The notes beneath the pieces were generated by a model. It ran no database searches. It had not been told where the DNA came from and saw nothing but the letters and a program-made list of their open reading frames with translations. The position numbers were made by a program, and so were the translations under genes. Below, one piece after another: positions 7,554-15,025 of a DNA stretch of 22,151 nucleotides. This DNA is from a virus. Position 1 is the stretch's first letter, and every line of letters starts with the position of its first letter. Where the stretch lies: positions 1 to 22,151 of IMG/VR virus record IMGVR_UViG_3300027503_000067, one strand, 5' to 3'.

Positions 7554-7865
7554 ATGAACCAATATTTAAATTATTTGTATTATATACTAACAGTAATAGT
7601 ATTGTTATATGGTTTTTTTAAAATAAAAGACTTCATATCTAAGTATAAATTAGGAAAAAGTTTGGCAGAAGCTGAAAAAATTAAAAATACTATAGACAAT
7701 AGTGAAAAAGAATTAGTTGATACTATAAAAAATAAAAAAGAAAATATAAAAAAAATTAAAGAGAAAATTAAAGAAATAGAGAAAAGTAAAGATAGTGTAG
7801 TTAATGAAAAAAAATCAATAGAAACAGACATAAAAAAGATATCTAAAAAATTAAAAAATTTATAA
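7554..7865 (+). CDS. Small membrane-anchored coiled-coil protein (inner-membrane spanin-like)
   Basis: 103 residues. One N-terminal transmembrane helix (about 8-22, LYYILTVIVLLYGFF) is followed by an uninterrupted Lys/Glu/Ile coiled coil to the C-terminus. The N-in, TM, long periplasmic coil layout and size resemble phage i-spanins (Rz type), which act with an outer-membrane partner to fuse the envelope at lysis. It ends TAA directly followed by the ATG of the next gene, itself a coil/TM protein, so the two are probably made together. Sequence identity to a known spanin is not visible; an alternative is a structural or membrane-tethering protein. Confidence 0.6.
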   Translation: MNQYLNYLYYILTVIVLLYGFFKIKDFISKYKLGKSLAEAEKIKNTIDNSEKELVDTIKNKKENIKKIKEKIKEIEKSKDSVVNEKKSIETDIKKISKKLKNL

Positions 7866-8270
7866 ATGAAAAATTCATTAACTGCACTATTTTTATTATT
7901 TACAAATCTATTATTATCTCAGGTAGAAGTTGATACAGTATTTACTGAAAAACAAGTAATAAGAATATATAATTATATAGATTCATTAGAAACTACAAAT
8001 AGTAAATTAACTAAAGATTTACAATTAAATAATTTATTATTAGAGCAATATAGAAATGAAAATGCTGAATATGAACAGTTGTCGTATTTAGATGAAAAAC
8101 TAAACAAATTAAAAGATGAGAGAATACTTTATATGCAAAAAAGTATACAAGCATATAAGGATTATATAAACTCAAATAAAAAAAGTTTTTTTAAAAAACC
8201 TGTAGTTTGGTTTTCCATAGGAATTATTACTGCATATACATCTTCCAAAATTGTAGCAAATATAAAATAA
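7866..8270 (+). CDS. Exported coiled-coil protein with C-terminal membrane helix
   Basis: 134 residues. The N-terminus is a signal peptide (MKN then LTALFLLFTNLLLSQ, cleavage near 19) of the type common in Bacteroidota. Residues about 35-105 form a coiled coil (LETTNSKLTKDLQLNNLL and following). Residues 112-130 form a hydrophobic helix (VVWFSIGIITAY), then a short basic end. Signal, coil and C-terminal TM recall unimolecular spanins, but the lipobox Cys those carry is absent. With the preceding protein it makes a plausible two-part envelope complex. The ATG follows the previous stop without a gap, and its own TAA abuts the ATG of terL. Confidence 0.6.
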   Translation: MKNSLTALFLLFTNLLLSQVEVDTVFTEKQVIRIYNYIDSLETTNSKLTKDLQLNNLLLEQYRNENAEYEQLSYLDEKLNKLKDERILYMQKSIQAYKDYINSNKKSFFKKPVVWFSIGIITAYTSSKIVANIK

Positions 8271-9854
8271 ATGCAAGAGGAAGTAAAAGTAAAAAAAACT
8301 TTAAAAGAAATAATTGAAGAAGAGTATAAGAAATGTTCTGTTGACCCTACTCACTTCATGAAGAAGTATTGTGTAATACAACATCCAAAAAAAGGTAAAG
8401 TTAATTTTAAACTATTTTCATTCCAAGAACAATGTTTATTTGATTTTGAAGAAAATAGATTTGTTGTAGTTAATAAAGGAAGACAGTTAGGATTATCCAC
8501 ATTGACAGCAGGATATATCTTGTATAAGATGACTTTTAATTCTGATTTTAATGTATTAGTTATTGCAACAAAACAAGAAGTTGCTAAAAATCTAGTTACT
8601 AAAGTTAGAGTTATGTATGAGAATTTACCATCATGGTTAAAAGCTGCATCTATAGAAGATAACAAATTAAGTTTAAGATTAAAAAATGGCTCACAGGTTA
8701 AGGCAGTTGCTGCTTCTGTAGATGCAGGTCGTTCTGAAGCATTATCATTGCTTGTGATTGACGAAGCAGCTCATATAGATACTATAGATGATATCTGGAC
8801 AGCAGCACAGTCCACACTATCTACAGGGGGAGGAGCACTACTAATATCATCCCCAAACGGAACAGGAAACTTGTTTCATAAAAAATGGACATTAGCACAG
8901 CAAGGTAAAGAGTTTTTTCCAATAAGATTACCATGGTATGTGCATCCTGAAAGAGACCAATCTTGGAGAGATGAGCAAGATAATCTTTTAGGCCCAAAAA
9001 TGGCTGCACAAGAGAATGATTGTGATTTTATAACTTCAGGACATACAGTTATTGATGGGCCCATCATAGAATGGTACAGAACCACATATGCTCAAGACCC
9101 TATAGAAAAAAGAGGTTTTGATGCTAATTACTGGATATGGGAATATCCATCATATCAAAAATCATATATAGTTTCTGCTGACGTTGCAAGAGGTGATGGA
9201 GAAGATGAAAGTGCATTTGTTATAATTGATGTAGAAACTGTAACAGAGGTTGCAGAATATAAAGGTGCTATAAGCACTAAAGATTTTGGTAATATGTTAG
9301 TATCGGTAGCTTCTGAGTGGAATAATGCGTTATTAGTTATAGATAATAATGGAGTTGGATGGGATACTGTTCAAGTTGCTTTGGATAGAGGATATACTAA
9401 TTTGTTTTATCACTATAAAAATGACCCTTATGTAGATGTTTCAAAACATTTAGTAGGTTCATATGACTTACAGGATAGAAGTAAAATGACCCCAGGTGTA
9501 TCCATAAATCTAAAAACAAGACCTGTAATGATTTCTAAATTAGAAACTTATTTTAGAGAAAAATCTCCAACATGTAAAAGTGTTAGGTCTTTAGACGAAT
9601 TTAATACATTCATATGGAAAAATGGTCGGGCTGAAGCTCAAAGAGGATATAATGATGATTTAACAATGTGTTGGGCAATGGCATTTTGGGTTAGAGATAC
9701 AGCATTAAAATTAAAACAACAAGGTATAGAAATACAGAAAGCTACTTTAGATAATTTTAAAAAATCACTATATTCAAGTAATAATCGTAATCATAAGACT
9801 TGGACTCAAGAATTGCCAAATAAAGAATCAGATTCATTAAAATGGTTATTATAA
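8271..9854 (+). CDS. terL: Terminase large subunit (T4 gp17-like)
   Basis: 527 residues. The N-terminal ATPase has the terminase Walker A variant VNKGRQLGLST (67-77), Walker B LLVIDEAAHID (160-170) and the coupling motif LISSPNGTGN (191-200). The C-terminal RNase H-like nuclease shows ADVARGDGEDES (303-314), VIDNNGVGWDT (357-367) and the acidic pair in YNDDLTMCWA (460-469), with Asp304, Asp358 and Asp462/463 as likely metal ligands. It translocates DNA into the prohead through the portal encoded next and cuts concatemers. The start abuts the stop of the preceding gene. The portal gene begins 22 bases downstream; in T4 the sheath and tube genes (18, 19) would lie between, and they are absent here. 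Confidence 0.97.
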   Translation: MQEEVKVKKTLKEIIEEEYKKCSVDPTHFMKKYCVIQHPKKGKVNFKLFSFQEQCLFDFEENRFVVVNKGRQLGLSTLTAGYILYKMTFNSDFNVLVIATKQEVAKNLVTKVRVMYENLPSWLKAASIEDNKLSLRLKNGSQVKAVAASVDAGRSEALSLLVIDEAAHIDTIDDIWTAAQSTLSTGGGALLISSPNGTGNLFHKKWTLAQQGKEFFPIRLPWYVHPERDQSWRDEQDNLLGPKMAAQENDCDFITSGHTVIDGPIIEWYRTTYAQDPIEKRGFDANYWIWEYPSYQKSYIVSADVARGDGEDESAFVIIDVETVTEVAEYKGAISTKDFGNMLVSVASEWNNALLVIDNNGVGWDTVQVALDRGYTNLFYHYKNDPYVDVSKHLVGSYDLQDRSKMTPGVSINLKTRPVMISKLETYFREKSPTCKSVRSLDEFNTFIWKNGRAEAQRGYNDDLTMCWAMAFWVRDTALKLKQQGIEIQKATLDNFKKSLYSSNNRNHKTWTQELPNKESDSLKWLL

Positions 9855-9855
9855 C

Positions 9856-9867
9856 TATTTATAAAAA
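9856..9867 (+). promoter_or_regulatory. TATTTATAAAAA motif before portal gene
   Basis: TATTTATAAAAA, 9 bases before the portal ATG, in the 22-base gap after terL. It is preceded by AAC as at other copies (ACTATTTATA). A variant of the recurrent pre-gene motif. Confidence 0.4.
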
Positions 9868-9876
9868 AGTAAACAA

Positions 9877-12855
9877 ATGGCAGAAGAATCATATAGGTCA
9901 AGATTGGCTAAATTATTCTCAACTAAAGTAGTAGTTAGAAGAACAGGTAAGAATAGAATAAAAGTATACGATACTTCAAAATTACAATCAGTAGGTACAA
10001 GAGATAGTGCATATAGAGGTAGATATACAGGAGTTCATACCTATAAATCGCACGGATATTACACACCTAACGCTTCTACAAACTTCTTTGCTACAAAATT
10101 AGAATTATATAGAGATTATGAAGCAATGGATGAAGACCCAATCTTAGCATCTGCATTGGATATATATGCTGATGAGTCAAGTATAAGGTCTGCTGATGGT
10201 TCAATTTTGAAGATAAAGACACAGAACGATAAAGTAAAACAAATATTACATAATTTATTCTATGATATATTAAATATAGAATTTAATTTATGGCCTTGGA
10301 TAAGGAATACTTGTAAATATGGAGATTTCTACCTAGCATTAGATTTGGATGAAGAATTAGGTGTTGTAAATGTAATACCTATGTCATCATATGATGTTCA
10401 GAGATTAGAAGGATTAGAAGCACAACAGTTTGGTATGAAATCTGATATGCAGAATAGATTTGACCAAGGTGGGATGGCTGAGTATAATCCGTATGATGTT
10501 AAGTTTAAATACGAACCATTAACAAATAAAAACCCATTTTTAAAAGAAGAGTATGAGTATTATGAAATAGCTCATTTTAGATTGTTATCTGATACTAATT
10601 TTTTACCCTATGGAAGGTCTATGTTAGAACCTGCAAGAAAGGAATTTAAAAGATTAGCTTTAATGGAAGATGCTATGATGATTCATAGAATTATGAGAGC
10701 ACCTCAAAGAAGAGTCTATAAGATAGCTGTGGGTAATCTTAGTCCTAACGAGATTGACCAGTATATGCAGAAAATTATGGATGATACAAAAAAGACTCCA
10801 TACATAGATGAGAAAACAGGACAGTATAATCTGAAGTTCAATTTGCAAAATATGTTGGAAGATGTCTATATTCCTGTTAGGGGAGGAGATAACCAAACAG
10901 AAATTGATACTTTAGATGGAATGAGCAACGATGGTTTTATAGAAGACGTTGATTATATTAAGCAGAAAATGATGGCTGCTTTAAAAATACCTAGAGCATT
11001 CTTAGGATTTGATGAAAATTTGGAAGGAAAATGTGTAAGTCCAAATACAAAAATACCTTTAATAAATGGAACAGTAAAAACAGTAGGAGAATTAATTGAG
11101 GATTATAATAATGGAATAAAGAATTATGTGTATTCTTTAGATGAGAGTACAAACAATATTGTTCCAGGAGAAATTGAGTGGGCAGGATTTACTCGAATGA
11201 ATGCAACTGTTTTAAGAGTTCACTTAGATAATGACAAGTATATAGACTGTACTCCTGACCATAAATTCTTACTAAGGGATGGAACTTGGGTAGAGGCTCA
11301 ATATTTAAATGTTGAAGATTCTCTAATGCCTTTATATATATCAAATGGAGGTTATAAAAACAACTATACAAAAGTATATCACCCTTCTAGTGGAAGATAT
11401 CAATTAGTACATCAAATGGTGGCAGAATACTACGGTAAACGACAAGAAGGAAAAGTAATACATCATATTGATTTTAATAGTAGAAATAACAACATAGAAA
11501 ATTTAGATTGTTCTATGAATTTTTGGGAGCATAGAAAATTCCATTCGGATAATGCAAAACTTTTGCAGACTAGTCCAAATATGATAAGATATAATAAAAG
11601 TGAAGCTAAAAGAATAAATTCTAGTATTGCAGGTAGATTAGGAGGAATTATATCAGCACCTAAGTTAGTAGATTGGATTAAAAATAATAATCCTTGGAAT
11701 AAAAAAGAAGATTTATACATTAGTTGTGCTATTTGCAATTCTAAGTTTAAGATACCTCATTATAGACTTAATGAAGCAAAAACTTGTTCTAAAAGTTGTT
11801 ATAAGAAATATTGTAGAAATATAAAATTGAATAGTGTATTATATAATGAAAAGTATAGTAGTGTAAGTATAGAACAGTTAATAGATATAGCTAAAAATTG
11901 TAACTCTTTCTCACAATTAAAAGATGAACTAAATATTGATAGAACTACCTTATATAAAATATTTAAGTATAATAACATTGATAAAATTGATTTCATATTT
12001 AAAAATATGCCTTTAGCTTTAGAAAATAAAGCTTTTATGCAAAATTATAGAAAATATGAGTATGAATATAAAAATCATAAAGTATTAAGATTAGAATTAC
12101 TAGAGGATAGAATAGATACTTGTGATTTAACTATAAAAGACTATCATAATTTCGGAACTGATGCGGGAGTTATTATACATAATTCTGTATTAGCAGCAGA
12201 AGATGTAAGATTTGCGAGAACTATAGAAAGAATTCAAAGTATATTTGAATCTGAATTATATAAAATAGCAGTAATACATTTATTTTTACAAGGATATACT
12301 GATTCATCTTTAATTGATTTTGAATTAAGTTTAAATAATCCATCTATAGTATATGAGAGACAGAGGGTTGAGATACTAAATGAAAAGATTACACTAGCTA
12401 ATGCTATGAAAGATTCTAAATTAGTTTCTAGAAAATATATTTATGAAAATGTATTGAATTTAAGTAGAGACGAATGGGTTGCTGAAGAGGAGCTATTGCT
12501 AAAAGACCAGGCTACAGCTTGGAGAATGGAACAAATAGCAAATGAAGGTAATGACCCCAAGCAATCAGGAGAAGCTAAAGGTACTCCACACGCAATAGCT
12601 CAAATGCACGTAGCAAAAGAACCTGTAGAGAGTGATGGTGGAGAGTTTGGAGATTTGGGAGGAAGACCTAAATCAAATAAAAAGTTTGGAACTGATAGAG
12701 ATAAATCAAATGGAAGAGACCCACTAGGATATCAAAGAGTTATGTCAGATACAGGATTTTCAACAAGAGGGGAGGGAGTAGATAGAACTAAATTACTAAA
12801 GCAATTACAAGATAGTTTTGGAAAGAGAAGTTTAAATGAAATGTTAGATTCATAA
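9877..12855 (+). CDS. Portal protein (T4 gp20-like) interrupted by an HNH intein
   Basis: 992 residues in one frame; removing the intein (residues 386-769) leaves a portal of 608. The N-extein contains features of gp20-type portals: YEAMDEDPILASALDIYADE, an RSMLEPARKEFKR stretch, HRIMRAPQRRVYKI and GGDNQTEIDTLDG, then VDYIKQKMMAALKIPRAFLGFDE up to the insertion. The C-extein resumes SVLAAEDVRFARTIERIQ, the conserved block after the insertion, and ends in a flexible Gly/Lys-rich tail. The portal forms the dodecameric vertex through which terminase packs DNA and on which the prohead nucleates. The leader AGTAAACAAATG has no Shine-Dalgarno. The frame is intact, so function depends on protein splicing. 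Confidence 0.95.
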   Translation: MAEESYRSRLAKLFSTKVVVRRTGKNRIKVYDTSKLQSVGTRDSAYRGRYTGVHTYKSHGYYTPNASTNFFATKLELYRDYEAMDEDPILASALDIYADESSIRSADGSILKIKTQNDKVKQILHNLFYDILNIEFNLWPWIRNTCKYGDFYLALDLDEELGVVNVIPMSSYDVQRLEGLEAQQFGMKSDMQNRFDQGGMAEYNPYDVKFKYEPLTNKNPFLKEEYEYYEIAHFRLLSDTNFLPYGRSMLEPARKEFKRLALMEDAMMIHRIMRAPQRRVYKIAVGNLSPNEIDQYMQKIMDDTKKTPYIDEKTGQYNLKFNLQNMLEDVYIPVRGGDNQTEIDTLDGMSNDGFIEDVDYIKQKMMAALKIPRAFLGFDENLEGKCVSPNTKIPLINGTVKTVGELIEDYNNGIKNYVYSLDESTNNIVPGEIEWAGFTRMNATVLRVHLDNDKYIDCTPDHKFLLRDGTWVEAQYLNVEDSLMPLYISNGGYKNNYTKVYHPSSGRYQLVHQMVAEYYGKRQEGKVIHHIDFNSRNNNIENLDCSMNFWEHRKFHSDNAKLLQTSPNMIRYNKSEAKRINSSIAGRLGGIISAPKLVDWIKNNNPWNKKEDLYISCAICNSKFKIPHYRLNEAKTCSKSCYKKYCRNIKLNSVLYNEKYSSVSIEQLIDIAKNCNSFSQLKDELNIDRTTLYKIFKYNNIDKIDFIFKNMPLALENKAFMQNYRKYEYEYKNHKVLRLELLEDRIDTCDLTIKDYHNFGTDAGVIIHNSVLAAEDVRFARTIERIQSIFESELYKIAVIHLFLQGYTDSSLIDFELSLNNPSIVYERQRVEILNEKITLANAMKDSKLVSRKYIYENVLNLSRDEWVAEEELLLKDQATAWRMEQIANEGNDPKQSGEAKGTPHAIAQMHVAKEPVESDGGEFGDLGGRPKSNKKFGTDRDKSNGRDPLGYQRVMSDTGFSTRGEGVDRTKLLKQLQDSFGKRSLNEMLDS
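11032..12183 (+). mobile_element. Full-length intein with HNH homing endonuclease in portal gene
   Basis: 384 residues (portal residues 386-769). It starts with Cys1 in CVSPNTKIPLINGTVKTVGEL (block A). Block B is DCTPDHKFLLRDGTWVEA with Thr459 and His462. The C-terminal splicing end is DLTIKDYHNFGTDAGVIIHN, followed by Ser+1 of the extein, so the penultimate His and terminal Asn are present and splicing should work. Between them lies an HNH nuclease (VIHHIDFNSRNNNIENLD, residues 527-544, plus His555/556), a four-Cys zinc motif (C617, C620, C637, C641) and a helix-turn-helix-like part (about 664-702). Boundaries are read from the splice motifs and the restored portal sequence EGK-SVLAAEDVRF. 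The endonuclease would spread the element into intein-less portal genes. Confidence 0.95.
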
Positions 12856-12860
12856 TTGTA

Positions 12861-12872
12861 TATTTATAATAA
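12861..12872 (+). promoter_or_regulatory. TATTTATAATAA motif after portal gene
   Basis: TATTTATAATAA in the 31-base gap between the portal stop and the ATG at 12887, 14 bases before that ATG. Exact copy of the motif at 6229 and 19751. Confidence 0.5.
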
Positions 12873-12886
12873 ATAATTAAGATATA

Positions 12887-13729
12887 ATGTCGAAAATTTT
12901 TAAACACAAAAAAATAAAGAATACAGGACTTCTATATGAATTGCTGATTAGACAAATGACGAGTGATGTTTTGCAAGGAAAAAATCCGTTAAGTATAAAA
13001 TTTGTCAAAAAGTATTTCAATGATGGTTCACCATTGAAATCAGAACTAAATTTATATAATACGTTATATAATTATAAAGAGAAAAATCCTGAATTTGCTT
13101 TGAAAATGGTAGATGCTGTTATAAAAGAGCATTCCCAAATAAATTATCCACTTTTAAATAAAAGTAAATATAATCTTGTTAAAGATATAAATAATAACTT
13201 TAATAGAGATATATTTATGAAAACTCAGATAGATAACTATAAAATATATGCTTCTATATATAATTTATTTGAACATAGAGAATCCGACAATCCATCTTTA
13301 TATTTGAAAAATAAATTATATATTGTAAATCATATTACAAATAATAATGTAGATAGTGTAAATGATAAACAAGAATTCATGGAATCTGTAGACCCTGAAT
13401 TAAAGTCTTTAACATTTAAACTACTTACTGAAAAGTTTAATAATAAATGGAGCTCTAATCTTGATGAAAATCAGAAAGAAATAATAAGACATTTTATATT
13501 CAATTCTGTTGATAGTGAGAAAACAACAACATTTATTACAGAACATGTAAATAATATAGAATCTAAATTAAAATCTAGAATATCTGCTAACTCTAGAGAA
13601 GATGCTGTATTAGATATAAAATTAAAAGAAATTTTAAGCATACTTCCAAATTTAAAAAATTCAAGTTTTATAACTGAAAGTCATTACTTATCTTTGATAA
13701 GATATTATGAATTGATAAGAGAGCTGTAA
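12887..13729 (+). CDS. Unknown head-module protein between portal and protease
   Basis: 280 residues, mostly alpha-helical by composition, with no signal or membrane segment. The N-terminus KHKKIKNTGLLYELLIRQMTSDVL is distinctive and looks like a conserved family signature, but I cannot attach a function. Later parts are rich in Asn, Lys and Leu with amphipathic helices. By position it occupies the slot where T4 carries the small prohead-core genes 67/68 (portal to protease), but it is much larger and I see no sequence likeness. It carries its own TATTTATAATAA motif and is followed after 11 bases by another unknown. Confidence 0.7.
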   Translation: MSKIFKHKKIKNTGLLYELLIRQMTSDVLQGKNPLSIKFVKKYFNDGSPLKSELNLYNTLYNYKEKNPEFALKMVDAVIKEHSQINYPLLNKSKYNLVKDINNNFNRDIFMKTQIDNYKIYASIYNLFEHRESDNPSLYLKNKLYIVNHITNNNVDSVNDKQEFMESVDPELKSLTFKLLTEKFNNKWSSNLDENQKEIIRHFIFNSVDSEKTTTFITEHVNNIESKLKSRISANSREDAVLDIKLKEILSILPNLKNSSFITESHYLSLIRYYELIREL

Positions 13730-13740
13730 ATATATAAACT

Positions 13741-14220
13741 ATGAAACTAAATAACATATATGATTCTATAGAAGAGGATTTATCTAAGATATCTCAACAA
13801 TTAGAAGAGGAAAATGTGACAGGTAATGTTGAAGGTTATCAATCACCTAATATATTTATGAAAAAACCTCCAAGAAAGTCTGACGAAGCTAAAAAAAATT
13901 CTAATTTAAAAAATTCTGTAGGAAAAGAAATAAAAAAATCATATAAGAATACAATACCATATAGAAAATCTTTATCTGAGATAACATATTATGATTACAA
14001 GAATGATGATTCAAGTACAAATAAAGAAAAATTAAATAAATGTTTTATAGATATAGATAAAAGTTTGGAAGATGTTAAAAAAATAATAGATAATAACATA
14101 AAGTTAAAAAAAGATTTTCAATTAGATGGTCAGTTTTGGCAAAACAGTTCTAAAAAGTTTTATTCTATAAATTCAAAACTTGTATATATACAAAATAAAC
14201 TTCAAGAATTGTTTAATTAA
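13741..14220 (+). CDS. Unknown head-module protein
   Basis: 159 residues. The N-terminal helix NNIYDSIEEDLSKISQQLEEE is followed by VTGNVEGYQSPNIFMKKPPRK, a Gly/Pro-rich segment that looks conserved; the middle is basic and probably disordered; the C-terminal half (from about 95) is helical. It starts 11 bases after the preceding gene and is followed after 10 bases by the protease. Encoded between portal and protease, it may be a prohead core or inner head component. LEE- and IEE-containing segments could be protease substrates, but that is speculation. Confidence 0.65.
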   Translation: MKLNNIYDSIEEDLSKISQQLEEENVTGNVEGYQSPNIFMKKPPRKSDEAKKNSNLKNSVGKEIKKSYKNTIPYRKSLSEITYYDYKNDDSSTNKEKLNKCFIDIDKSLEDVKKIIDNNIKLKKDFQLDGQFWQNSSKKFYSINSKLVYIQNKLQELFN

Positions 14221-14230
14221 TTATAAACAT

Positions 14231-14884
14231 ATGACATCTAACAAATCATTACTTATAGAATATCATCAATTTAGTCCAAATGTAGACTTAATAAAAGAAG
14301 CTATAAATAATAATAGACCTATTAGAGTTACAGGTATACTACAGAGAGCAGGTGCAAAGAATCAAAATGGTAGAGTATATCCAATGGATATCTTAAAAAG
14401 AGAAGCAGACAAATATAATGAAGAATTTGTTACTCAGAGAAGAGCTTTAGGTGAGTGTGACCATCCTGATTCATCGGTAGTTAGTTTAGCTAATGCATCT
14501 CACCATATTACTAAGATGTGGTGGAATGGAAATGATTTAATGGGAGATATTGAAATATTACCAACACCATCTGGAAACATACTAAAAAACATTTTAGCAT
14601 CTGGAATAATAATTGGAATTAGTTCAAGAGGATTAGGTTCTATAAGGGAAGTATTTACAGAAGATAAAGACAAATATTTAGAAGTTCAAAATGATTTTGA
14701 ATTAGTAGCATTTGATTTTGTTTCAAACCCATCAACACATGGAGCATACATGTTTCCTGTAAATGAAAGTATAAATACAAATTCAATAATAGAAGAAAAT
14801 AAAAATATTGAAAAAAATAAAAAAATAAATACATTAATCTCTAATATAATATGTGATATACAAGGAGTTTGCAGTTGTAATTAA
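14231..14884 (+). CDS. Prohead core protease (T4 gp21-like)
   Basis: 217 residues from the ATG at 14231; an in-frame ATG at 14180 lies inside the previous gene and adds nothing family-like. The serine-protease core is visible: GRVYP (47-51), ALGECDHPDSS (72-82) with catalytic His78, GISSRGLGS (129-137) with nucleophile Ser131 or Ser132, and FDFVSNPSTHGAYM (161-174) with an acidic residue near 162. This is the herpesvirus-assemblin-like fold of phage prohead proteases. It cleaves scaffold and capsid precursors, typically after (I/L)xE, once the prohead is complete. The Asn/Lys/Glu tail with SIIEENKN may be a self-removal site. Scaffold and capsid genes follow, as in T4. Confidence 0.92.
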   Translation: MTSNKSLLIEYHQFSPNVDLIKEAINNNRPIRVTGILQRAGAKNQNGRVYPMDILKREADKYNEEFVTQRRALGECDHPDSSVVSLANASHHITKMWWNGNDLMGDIEILPTPSGNILKNILASGIIIGISSRGLGSIREVFTEDKDKYLEVQNDFELVAFDFVSNPSTHGAYMFPVNESINTNSIIEENKNIEKNKKINTLISNIICDIQGVCSCN

Positions 14885-14918
14885 AAAAAAAATTAAAATA
14901 TTGGTATTTTATGTAAAT

Positions 14919-14943
14919 TATATACTATTTATAATAGTATATA
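14919..14943 (+). promoter_or_regulatory. Inverted repeat containing a TATTTATAATA motif, upstream of scaffold gene
   Basis: TATATACTA (14919-14927) and TAGTATATA (14935-14943) are perfect inverted repeats around TTTATAA. The core TATTTATAATAG (14926-14937) is a copy of the pre-gene motif, here about 90 bases before the ATG rather than 9-19. It may be a promoter-operator for scaffold and capsid genes. Confidence 0.45.
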
Positions 14944-14961
14944 CTAAATATTAATATTTAG
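14944..14961. promoter_or_regulatory. 18-base perfect palindrome, possible operator
   Basis: CTAAATATTAATATTTAG reads the same on both strands and abuts the preceding inverted repeat. It lies in the longest non-coding gap of the window (14885-15025), upstream of the scaffold and capsid genes. A dimeric regulator site or a cruciform/RNA hairpin are the options. AT-rich sequence makes chance palindromes more likely. Confidence 0.35.
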
Positions 14962-15025
14962 TTTAAAATATAACTAAAGTGTAATAGGGATTCAAATAAT
15001 CCTTTTATTAAAAAATAGAAACCAA

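Noticed and set aside
10660-10896. - strand ORFs inside portal, intein and capsid genes (for example this one)
   Set aside because: They are all fully inside strongly supported + strand genes, without leaders or recognisable domains.
11032-12183. Group I intron or frameshifted insertion in the portal gene
   Set aside because: The insertion is fully in frame and has intein splicing motifs at both ends, so it is spliced as protein and not RNA.
14180-14230. Upstream ATG for the prohead protease
   Set aside because: It overlaps the preceding gene; the ATG at 14231 follows that gene's stop by 10 bases and keeps the whole protease domain.
14885-15025. tRNA or small RNA gene in the longest gap
   Set aside because: No cloverleaf or CCA-type end is present; the only structure is AT-rich palindromes and a short hairpin.
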